From contig NZ_LIXJ01000012.1 of NCBI RefSeq assembly GCF_001905795.1, positions 124,001 to 188,000 on the forward strand: a stretch of DNA of 64,000 nucleotides, written 5' to 3'. This document shows positions 58,601-64,000 of the stretch, piece after piece. A model generated the notes under the pieces. It ran no database searches. It saw only the letters and a list, made by a program, of their open reading frames with translations, and was not told the origin of the DNA. Within the stretch, counting starts at the first letter, position 1. Each line of letters opens with the position of its first letter. The DNA comes from Streptomyces sp. CB01580 (GTDB taxonomy: Bacteria > Actinomycetota > Actinomycetes > Streptomycetales > Streptomycetaceae). Position numbers and translations under genes: made by a program.

Positions 58601-59688
58601 TACTTGATGCCGGGGACGGTCAGCGAGGTCTCGGCGACGTTCGTCGCCAGCACGATCCGCCGGCCGGTGTGGCGCTGGAAGACGCGGTGCTGCTCGGCGT
58701 GCGAGAGGCGGGCGTAGAGCGGCAGCACCTCGGTGTGGCGGAGGTTCCGCTTGTTCAGGGCGTCCGCGGTGTCACGGATCTCGCGCTCGCCGGAGAGGAA
58801 GACCAGGATGTCGCCGGGGCCCTCGGACTGGAGCTCGTCGACGGCGTCGCAGATCGCGGTGATCTGGTCCCGGTCGGCGTCGGCAGAGTCTTCGGTGACC
58901 TCCTCCAACAGCGGGCGGTAGCGCACCTCGACGGGGTACGTGCGCCCGCTGACCTCGATGATCGGGGCCTCGCCGAAGTGGCGCGCGAACCGCTCGGGGT
59001 CGATCGTCGCCGAGGTGATGACGACCTTCAGGTCCGGACGCCTGGGCAGCAGCCTGGCCAGATAGCCGAGCAGGAAGTCGATGTTCAGCGAGCGCTCGTG
59101 GGCCTCGTCGATGATGATCGTGTCGTACGCGCGCAGCTCGCGGTCCGTCTGGATCTCGGCGAGCAGGATGCCGTCCGTCATCAGCTTGACGAACGTCGCG
59201 TCGGGGTTCACCTGGTCGGTGAACCGGACCTTCCAGCCGACCGCCTCGCCCAGTGGGGTCCGCAGTTCGTCGGCGACGCGCTCGGCGACCGTGCGGGCCG
59301 CGATCCGGCGCGGCTGCGTGTGCCCGATCATGCCCCGGACGCCGCGCCCCAGCTCCATGCAGATCTTCGGGATCTGCGTGGTCTTGCCGGAGCCCGTCTC
59401 ACCGGCGACGATCACGACCTGGTGATCGCGTATCGCCTCCAGGATCTCGTCCTTCTTCTGGCTGACCGGGAGCTGTTCCGGGTACGAGACGGCGGGGACC
59501 CGCCCGGCGCGCAGCACGAGCCGTTCGGCCGCTTTTCCGGCCTCGGTGGCGATCTCGTCCAGCACCGCCTGCCGGGCCTCGGGCTTGCGGATGCGGCGCG
59601 CCCCTTCGAGACGGCGGCCGAGCCGGTGGGCGTCGCGGAGCGAGAGCTCTTCGAGCCGGGACTGGAGATCGGCGAAGGAAGTAGACAT
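55687..59688 (-). CDS. hrpA: ATP-dependent DEAH-box RNA helicase HrpA
   Basis: 1333 aa. Walker A is GETGSGKTT (96-104), Walker B IIIDEAHERSLN, motif III SATI, motif VI QRKGRCGR. A large C-terminal extension with OB fold and the DUF3418-type region (about 650-1333) is typical of HrpA. Length is normal. It unwinds RNA structures, for example in mRNA processing and stalled-ribosome rescue. A basic, Gln-rich stretch near residue 500 is a linker. Confidence 0.96.
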   Translation of the reverse strand: MSTSFADLQSRLEELSLRDAHRLGRRLEGARRIRKPEARQAVLDEIATEAGKAAERLVLRAGRVPAVSYPEQLPVSQKKDEILEAIRDHQVVIVAGETGSGKTTQIPKICMELGRGVRGMIGHTQPRRIAARTVAERVADELRTPLGEAVGWKVRFTDQVNPDATFVKLMTDGILLAEIQTDRELRAYDTIIIDEAHERSLNIDFLLGYLARLLPRRPDLKVVITSATIDPERFARHFGEAPIIEVSGRTYPVEVRYRPLLEEVTEDSADADRDQITAICDAVDELQSEGPGDILVFLSGEREIRDTADALNKRNLRHTEVLPLYARLSHAEQHRVFQRHTGRRIVLATNVAETSLTVPGIKYVIDPGTARISRYSHRTKVQRLPIERISQASANQRKGRCGRTSDGICIRLYSEDDFLTRPEFTDPEILRTNLASVILQMTAAGLGDIERFPFIDPPDHRNIRDGIQLLQELGALEQGEKPAREVRAGEREARPEGKKGQRLTPLGRKLSQLPVDPRLARMVIEAERNGCVREVMVIAAALSIQDPRERPAEKQTQADQQHARFKDETSDFLAFLNLWRYIREQQKERGSSSFRRMCKQEYLNFLRIREWQDIYAQLRTVVKQMGVQPNTEDAPEQSVHVSLLAGLLSHIGLKDTEKNEYLGARNAKFAVFPGSALFKKQPRFVMSAELVETSRLWARVNAKVEPEWIEPLAQHLLKHTYSEPHWEKDQAAVMAYERVTLYGVPIIAQRKVNFGRIDAETSRDLFIRHALVEGDWRTHHQFFQDNRKLLGEVEELEHRARRRDILVDDETLFDFYDRRIPEHVVSGAHFDSWWKHKRRDEPDALDFERSMLINEKAGAVTKDDYPDSWRQGKLKFRVTYQFEPGADADGVTVHIPLQVLNQVTAEGFDWQIPGLREEVVTELIRSLPKPIRRHYVPAPNYAEKFLDRAVPSASGGPTSQQEPLTVTLARELQRMVGVPVTADDFDLSRVPDHLKITFRIVDERRRKVAEDKDLEALRLQLRPRARQALSKAAAATAGPSGESVERSGLTDWTIGTLNRVFETRRAGQPVKAYPALVDQGATVAVRLFDTEAEQQRAMWLGTRRLILLNVPVNPAKFASDRLSNQQKLALSANPHGSVQALFEDCATAAADRLIGAHGGPAWDEESYRKLYDKVRADLVALTEHTVKQVQQVLAAWQACERRLKATNSLVLAANVADVRKQLAGLVPAGFVTATGLRRLPDLMRYLVAADRRLQQMPTAVQRDTTRMEKVHEMQDEYAWLLEQLPQGRPVPQEVLDIRWMIEELRVSYFAHALGTAYPVSDKRIVKAIDAAAP

Positions 59689-60037
59689 ACGGACCCCAGG
59701 ATCTCATTCGGGCCCGAGGAACGGCGAACGTATTTCGTGCGGTCCGGGTCACGGTGTCGGCATCGGTACCGGCACGGCGCGGCGGCGCGCGAGCCGGAGC
59801 AGGTTGGCGGTGCGCGAGCCGGGGGGCGGGTGGCGGCATGCGAGCCGGGCGGCGGCGCGCGAGCGGACGGTCCGGCGGAACGGGAGCCGTACAGCCCGGC
59901 GGTGCGGGAGCCGTACGGTACGGCACGGGGGCGTGGCACCGCAGCACGTACCATTTCGGCAGCTGATCACCTGTTGCCGCGCGTCGCCCCCGTCGCCCCC
60001 GTCGCCCCCGTCGCCCCGTCCGGAAAGGCCGGTCGCC
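59689..60037. repeat. GC-rich irregular repeat upstream of a small secreted protein gene
   Basis: Between ~59775 and 59935 the words ggcggygcgcgagcc and gggagccgtacggy recur several times at irregular spacing. A gtcgcccccgtcgccccc run (59978-60015) follows. No gene is visible. The RBS ggaaagg (60022-60028) lies at the right end. Confidence 0.6.
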
Positions 60038-60535
60038 GTGTCCGTGTCCGTGTCCCGTGCGCAGTGGTGCTGCCTGACGGCGGTGCTCGCGGTCGTACTG
60101 GTGCTGTTCTGCGGCCAGGGAAGGACTGCCGCGGGCGACGGCCGCCCGGTCGCGCGGGCGGCCATGGGTGCGGAGACCGTCGCGGACGCAGGGGCTTCCG
60201 CAGGCGCGAGGGCTTCCTCGGACGCCGAGGCGGTGGACGCGGCCGCGACTGTCACTGTCACCCCGAGTGACACTGACACTGACGTGGTCGTCGCCCCGGA
60301 CTCGGCTTCGTACCCCGGCCCTGTCCCCGGATGCGGCAAGAGCAGGAACACGGACGACGCGCCCGCCCTGCCGGGGCGGGCCCGCGCCGGGGTCGACCAG
60401 GCGCCCGGCCTCGCCCAATGGGGGCTGTCCGCCGCCACCGGCCCGGAGTCGGTCGGTCCGCGCATCCGGATACGACCGAGAGGCCCGGCAGCTGCCGCGC
60501 CCACCCTCGTGGAGCTCTCCGTACTGAGGGTGTAG
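60038..60535 (+). CDS. Small secreted or membrane-anchored protein of unknown function
   Basis: 165 aa from GTG 60038, chosen because ggaaagg lies nine bases upstream; two further in-frame GTGs follow. The N-terminal SVSVSRAQWCCLTAVLAVVL helix is a signal or anchor. The rest is Ala/Asp/Val-rich low complexity, then a Pro/Gly segment, with no known domain. It precedes the thiol-redox gene pair. Confidence 0.6.
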   Translation: MSVSVSRAQWCCLTAVLAVVLVLFCGQGRTAAGDGRPVARAAMGAETVADAGASAGARASSDAEAVDAAATVTVTPSDTDTDVVVAPDSASYPGPVPGCGKSRNTDDAPALPGRARAGVDQAPGLAQWGLSAATGPESVGPRIRIRPRGPAAAAPTLVELSVLRV

Positions 60536-60593
60536 ACGGCGGCCCCGCCCGCCGTCCTCGTTCTCCTTCCACGCCACCCGTACGGAGTTCTGC

Positions 60594-61451
60594 ATGTCCA
60601 CGTCCAGTTCGAATTCCAAGCCGAAGCCCAAGCCCGCGTCCAAATCCGCTCCCCGGTCCGGAGCCAAGTCGTCGCGCACGTCGTCGTCCAGGAAGCCGCT
60701 GCTCTACGGGGCCGCGGTCGTGATCGCCGCCGCGGCGCTCGGCTTTGTCTCCTACCGGGCCACCGCCCCCGACCACTCCAAGTCCTCTTCGTCCTCGTCG
60801 GCCGCCGACGTCACCACGGACCCGGACACCGAGGTCTACCCGGAGCTGGAGAAGCTCGCCCGGCGCGACGCCGACGACCGGCTTGCGCTGGGCCGGGCGG
60901 ACGCGCCCGTCGTCCTCGTCGAGTACGCCGACTTCAAGTGCGGCTACTGCGGCAAGTTCGCCCGCGACACCGAACCCGCCCTGGTGAAGAAGTACGTCGA
61001 CAACGGCACGCTGCGCATCGAGTGGCGCAACTTCCCGATCTTCGGAGCCGAGTCCGAGGCTGCCGCCCGCGCGGCCTGGGCCGCCGGGCAACAGGGCCGC
61101 TTCTGGCAGTTCCACAGCGCCGCGTACGCCGAGGGGGCTCTGGAGAAGGGGTTCGGCAAGGCCCGGCTGAAGGCCCTCGCCCAGCAGGCCGGAGTCCCCG
61201 ACCTCGAACGGTTCGCGCGCGACGCGGACAGCCCGGCCGCCTCCGAGGCAGTGAGCAAGGACCAGGAGCAGGGGTACGGGATCGGCGCGACCTCCACCCC
61301 GTCGTTCCTGGTCAACGGCCGTCCGATCGCCGGGGCCCAGCCGACGGAGACCTTCGTCCAGGTCATCGAGGCGGCGGCCGAGAAGGCCCGCGCCTCCACG
61401 CCCCGACCCGGGAGCACCGGGACCGACAGCACCGGAAGCGGCACGGAATGA
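60594..61451 (+). CDS. Membrane-anchored DsbA-like thioredoxin-fold protein
   Basis: 285 aa. A Ser/Lys-rich cytoplasmic start, one membrane helix (36-54), then a thioredoxin fold with CGYC (116-119) and the cis-Pro loop GATSTPSFLVNG. It belongs to the DsbA/BdbD group acting on exported proteins. The stop overlaps the CcdA-like start by four bases, so its reductant or oxidant partner is encoded next. Confidence 0.92.
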   Translation: MSTSSSNSKPKPKPASKSAPRSGAKSSRTSSSRKPLLYGAAVVIAAAALGFVSYRATAPDHSKSSSSSSAADVTTDPDTEVYPELEKLARRDADDRLALGRADAPVVLVEYADFKCGYCGKFARDTEPALVKKYVDNGTLRIEWRNFPIFGAESEAAARAAWAAGQQGRFWQFHSAAYAEGALEKGFGKARLKALAQQAGVPDLERFARDADSPAASEAVSKDQEQGYGIGATSTPSFLVNGRPIAGAQPTETFVQVIEAAAEKARASTPRPGSTGTDSTGSGTE

Positions 61452-62359
61452 CGGCCGACATCGGCTACTTCGCGGCCTTCCTCGGCGGGCTGCTCGCCCT
61501 GGTCAGTCCGTGCAGCGCCCTGCTGCTGCCGGCCTTCTTCGCGTACTCCATCGATTCCGCCTCGCGGCTGCTGGCCCGCACCGGCATCTTCTACGCAGGG
61601 CTCGCCACCACCCTGGTCCCGCTCGGTGCCGCGGGCTCGTACGCCGGACGGCTCTTCTACGGCCACCGCGACGCGCTCGTCCTCGGCGCCGGATGGCTGA
61701 TCATCGCGCTCGGTGTCGCGCAGATCGTCGGCCTGGGCTTCGCCTCGCGCCGGATCGCCGAGCTCAGCGGCCGGATCCGTCCGACCACCGCCGTTTCGGT
61801 GTACGCGCTGGGCGCCGTATACGGACTGGCCGGTTTCTGTGCGGGACCGATCCTCGGCAGCGTCCTCACCGTGGCGGCGGTCAGCGGCAGCCCGGTCTAC
61901 GGCGGGCTGCTGCTCGCCGTCTACGCCCTCGGCATGGCGGTCCCGCTCTTCCTGCTCGCCCTGCTCTGGGAGCGGTTCGAGCTGGGCCGCCGGGCCTGGC
62001 TGCGTGGCCGCGCCTTCCGGCTCGGCCGTTTCGAACTGCACACCACGACGCTGCTGTCCGGGCTCTTCTTCATCGGTCTCGGCGTGCTGTTCCTGGTGTA
62101 CGACGGGACGACCGCGCTGCCCGGGCTGCTGGGCGTGGACCAGTCGTTCGCCGTCGAGCAGTGGGCCCAGCGCGCCGGGGAACGGGTGTCGGACGGGTCG
62201 GCCCTGGTCGCCGTGGTCGTGGTGGTGCTGCTGATCCTGGCGGTACGGGTCCGGCGCGGCCGACGTACGGCCGGCGGGACGGGACCGGCCGACGAGGCCG
62301 GACAGGGAGGTGGGACCGGACCGGGCGGCATGAACGCGGCCGACCACGAAGAGGCGTGA
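61448..62359 (+). CDS. CcdA/DsbD-type transmembrane thiol electron carrier
   Basis: 303 aa. Six or more membrane helices. The conserved cysteines are C22 (LVSPCSALLLPAFF) and one in LAGFCAGPILGS. It moves electrons across the membrane to the DsbA-like partner. A hydrophilic Gly/Arg-rich tail ends the protein. A terminator follows directly. Confidence 0.92.
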   Translation: MTADIGYFAAFLGGLLALVSPCSALLLPAFFAYSIDSASRLLARTGIFYAGLATTLVPLGAAGSYAGRLFYGHRDALVLGAGWLIIALGVAQIVGLGFASRRIAELSGRIRPTTAVSVYALGAVYGLAGFCAGPILGSVLTVAAVSGSPVYGGLLLAVYALGMAVPLFLLALLWERFELGRRAWLRGRAFRLGRFELHTTTLLSGLFFIGLGVLFLVYDGTTALPGLLGVDQSFAVEQWAQRAGERVSDGSALVAVVVVVLLILAVRVRRGRRTAGGTGPADEAGQGGGTGPGGMNAADHEEA

Positions 62360-62364
62360 CACGG

Positions 62365-62395
62365 CGAAGGCCCCGTCCATCGGACGGGGCCTTCG
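62365..62395. terminator. Terminator between the ccdA-like gene and the tRNA cluster
   Basis: A perfect 14-bp stem (62365-62378 / 62382-62395) with a three-base loop. It serves both strands. Confidence 0.88.
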
Positions 62396-62397
62396 GG

Positions 62398-62474
62398 TGG
62401 TGGCTGGGGCCGGGATCGAACCGGCGACCTATCGCTTTTCAGGCGATCGCTCGTACCAACTGAGCTACCCAGCC
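62398..62474 (-). tRNA. tRNA-Phe(GAA)
   Basis: Acceptor GGCTGGG/CCCAGCC, anticodon loop CTGAAAA giving GAA. The CCA end is encoded. Last of the Glu-Asp-Phe cluster. Confidence 0.95.
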
Positions 62475-62496
62475 ACGCAGCTCACAGGAGCTGCAG

Positions 62497-62571
62497 CGGT
62501 CCTGACGGGATTTGAACCCGCGGCCTCCACCTTGACAGGGTGGCGAGCACTCCAAACTGCTCCACAGGACC
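62497..62571 (-). tRNA. tRNA-Asp(GTC), copy 2
   Basis: Identical in sequence to 55477-55551; GTC anticodon. Confidence 0.95.
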
Positions 62572-62577
62572 AAGCTG

Positions 62578-62600
62578 TTGTGCGACTAAGTGTCGCACAA
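62578..62600. other. Hairpin between tRNA-Glu and tRNA-Asp
   Basis: A perfect 9-bp stem (62578-62586 / 62592-62600) with a five-base loop lies in the spacer between tRNA-Asp and tRNA-Glu. Possibly a processing site. Confidence 0.6.
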
Positions 62601-62609
62601 GGTTGTGCG

Positions 62610-62682
62610 TGCCCCCAACGGGATTCGAACCCGTGCTACCGCCTTGAAAGGGCGGCGTCCTGGGCCACTAGACGATGAGGGC
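62610..62682 (-). tRNA. tRNA-Glu(TTC)
   Basis: Acceptor GCCCTCA/TGGGGGC with one G-T pair and anticodon loop CTTTCAA giving TTC. Confidence 0.95.
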
Positions 62683-62985
62683 CTAACGACTGGCACTGCT
62701 GCTTCACCCCAAGGGGTTCCGCTTCTTCTTCGATCTTCGGCAGGTGATCTCCGGGATCTCAGAACGGTCAAGCCCTGACCGGCGCCCTTGGGCACGACGC
62801 AGACTGTACTACGGCGTTTCGGCGTCGGCCAAACCGAATAGGCGTGGCAGCGGTCCGGCGGTGGACGGCCGCTGACCTCGTCCGTCGTCCGCCGCCGTCG
62901 TCCGCCGCCGCATGTCGTCGTCGCGTGCTGTCGTCCGTCCGGGGCGCGGTGGGCGGCCGTACAGGAGAACCGGGAGAATGGCGGC
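62683..62985. other. Gap between tRNA-Glu and the zincin gene
   Basis: 300 bases without a gene. It carries the promoter of the tRNA cluster on - and of the metallopeptidase on +. A cgtccgccgccgt repeat lies near 62880-62915. Confidence 0.45.
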
Positions 62986-63336
62986 GTGCTGGAGATGACG
63001 CGCGAGGAGTTCGAGGAACTGGTCGCCGAGGCCCTGGACCGGATCCCGCCGGAGCTGACGCGGCTGATGGACAACGTCGCGGTGTTCGTCGAGGACGAAC
63101 CGGACCCGGCCGATCCGGAACTGCTCGGACTGTACGAGGGCACGCCGCTCACCGAGCGCGGCGAGTGGTACGCGGGAGTGCTGCCGGACCGGATCACGAT
63201 CTATCGCGGGCCGACGCTGCGGATGTGCGAGTCGCGTGACGACGTGGTCGCGGAGACCGAGATCACGGTCGTCCACGAGATCGCCCATCACTTCGGCATC
63301 GACGACGAGAGGCTGCACGCGCTCGGTTACGGGTGA
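62986..63336 (+). CDS. Minimal zincin metallopeptidase
   Basis: 116 aa from GTG 62986. The zinc motif is H97-E98-I-A-H101-H-F-G-I-D-D107 near the C-terminus. It belongs to the short zincin-like family widely found in actinobacteria; substrate unknown. ATG 62995 is an alternative, but the ggag RBS spacing favours the GTG. Confidence 0.9.
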   Translation: MLEMTREEFEELVAEALDRIPPELTRLMDNVAVFVEDEPDPADPELLGLYEGTPLTERGEWYAGVLPDRITIYRGPTLRMCESRDDVVAETEITVVHEIAHHFGIDDERLHALGYG

Positions 63337-63413
63337 GCACGCGTCCGCCGGGTGCGTGTCCGCCGAGAGAGTGTCCGCCGGGCGCGCCGAGGCGTACCGC
63401 GTCGCGCATGCGG

Positions 63414-63585
63414 GCGTACTGCTGTGACCGGGAAGGTTCACCGGCTCGCGACGCCCGGCACGGCACCTCGCGGTGTTGTCGCATCACCCGCGTACGTCCA
63501 GTACGCGGACGATGCTCCGCCTTGCGATGCACCGCACCGGACGCCGCGAGCCACCCGGCAAACCTTCCCGGTCACAGCAGTACGC
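63414..63585. repeat. 172-bp long imperfect palindrome with perfect 25-bp ends
   Basis: The outer 25 bases (63414-63438) are exactly inverted at 63561-63585. Inner arms remain similar with small indels, and the centre is ccgcgtac-gtcca-gtacgcgg (63488-63508). The whole unit could fold into one long hairpin. It lies 78 bases after the zincin gene with no coding function visible. A non-autonomous element (MITE-like) or RNA-structure element are possible. Confidence 0.85.
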
Positions 63586-63962
63586 GCGGTGCGTGGTGCG
63601 TACGGACGAGCGCGTGCGGGCGCGCGTCGAGGTGGTCCGGGGTGTGTTGCGTGCGGTGGGTGCGCGTCGCGAGTGGTCGCGGCACGGCGGGCAGGCGGTG
63701 AATGCGCGCGGGGCACCGGTGAAACACGCGTGCGGTGCGGGTGACGTGCGAGAGGCACGTGGGCGGGGTGAGAGGCGTGTCCCCGGCGGGGCAACGGGAG
63801 TTGGGCACGTTGGGCGCGGGGCCGGGGCTCCGGTCGTGCCGCTCGGCCCGTGCCTCCTTCCTCTTCCTCCTCTTCCTCCTCGGCCTTCTTCCCTCCCCGT
63901 CCCGCTTCTTCTTCCGTGTCTCCTCCTTCTCGCCTCTCCCCGCACCTCCGGAGGTACCGCCC
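63586..63962. other. Gene-poor stretch before the right edge
   Basis: No convincing gene. GC-rich words (gtgcgggtg, gcgtgg) then a pyrimidine-rich stretch of cttcctcctctt repeats (63850-63935) lead up to the final RBS. Confidence 0.5.
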
Positions 63963-64000
63963 GTGCGCCAGTTGTCCCCTTCCGCCCGTTGGGCGGCCGT
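63963..64000 (+). CDS. Start of a gene cut by the window end (partial)
   Basis: GTG 63963 is preceded by ggaggt seven bases upstream and opens MRQLSPSARWAA in a frame still open at 64000. It may be a signal peptide, but too little is visible to identify it. Confidence 0.45.
   Translation, partial: MRQLSPSARWAA

Noticed and set aside
56887..60270. 1127-aa plus-strand frame opposite hrpA
   Set aside because: Antisense shadow of hrpA, made of Val/Leu/Asp/Arg repeats.
63414..63585. Rho-independent terminator of the zincin gene
   Set aside because: Far too long and 78 bases beyond the stop; arms contain bulges and the element resembles an inverted-repeat unit more than a terminator.

Overview
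The window looks like chromosomal DNA from a Streptomyces (or very close relative). GC content is very high, third codon positions are strongly G/C biased, GTG starts are frequent, and it carries bldC, an Lsr2 paralogue beside purS, DUF3073, a PucR-type regulator, a valine dehydrogenase-type vdh and a mycothiol-dependent-enzyme-like protein. I saw no CRISPR array, rRNA or transposase.

Layout. 1-8462 (+): the downstream half of an extracellular contractile injection system (eCIS, phage-tail-like) operon: end of a proline-rich protein, tail tube, LysM tube/spike adaptor, VgrG-like spike, PAAR tip, gp25, baseplate J, tail protein I, and a zinc-ribbon membrane protein with a discoidin-like C-terminus. 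8521-11780 (-): a PLP-dependent decarboxylase and a PucR-like regulator. 11905-14938 (-): a complete class I P450 system in the order ferredoxin, ferredoxin reductase, P450. 16021-20598 (+): a four-gene cassette of a TIR-domain protein, an NTPase-like protein, a two-TM protein and a small HTH protein. The TIR protein C-terminus and the NTPase N-terminus share a short GPVH-[ST]-G-x-G motif, and the NTPase has an in-frame TTA codon. I regard this as the most interesting candidate system (TIR effector plus sensor joined by a homotypic motif). 20749-22185: a small MT0933-type antitoxin-like gene and a multiply frameshifted methyltransferase pseudogene.

22242-26250: a small genomic island bounded by identical 56-bp repeats made from the 3' part of tRNA-Ser(GGA). 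It holds vapBC, an orphan HsdM-like/specificity fusion methyltransferase and a two-TM protein, and no integrase. 26194-30473: tRNA-Ser, SRP RNA (ffs), dnaX and purD. 31098-36216: a degenerate M48-like membrane protein, a dimethylformamidase-beta-like protein and purC.

36350-41632 (-): tRNA-Gly, a LuxR/NarL-type two-component system with an ABC exporter, two more tRNA-Gly genes, and the Lsr2 paralogue lsrL. 42064-50808 (+): purS-purQ-purL (overlapping), a TetR regulator, a sterol-carrier/MDMPI-like protein, a META lipoprotein, purF and purM. With purD and purC this gives seven de novo purine genes scattered along one strand. 50999-59688: DUF3073, vdh, a conserved unknown protein, bldC, tRNA-Asp and hrpA. 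60038-64000: a small secreted protein, a DsbA-like/CcdA-like thiol redox pair, a tRNA-Glu/Asp/Phe cluster, a minimal zincin, a 172-bp long palindromic element and the first codons of another gene.

All assignments are from reading the sequence and translated frames; no database search was run.
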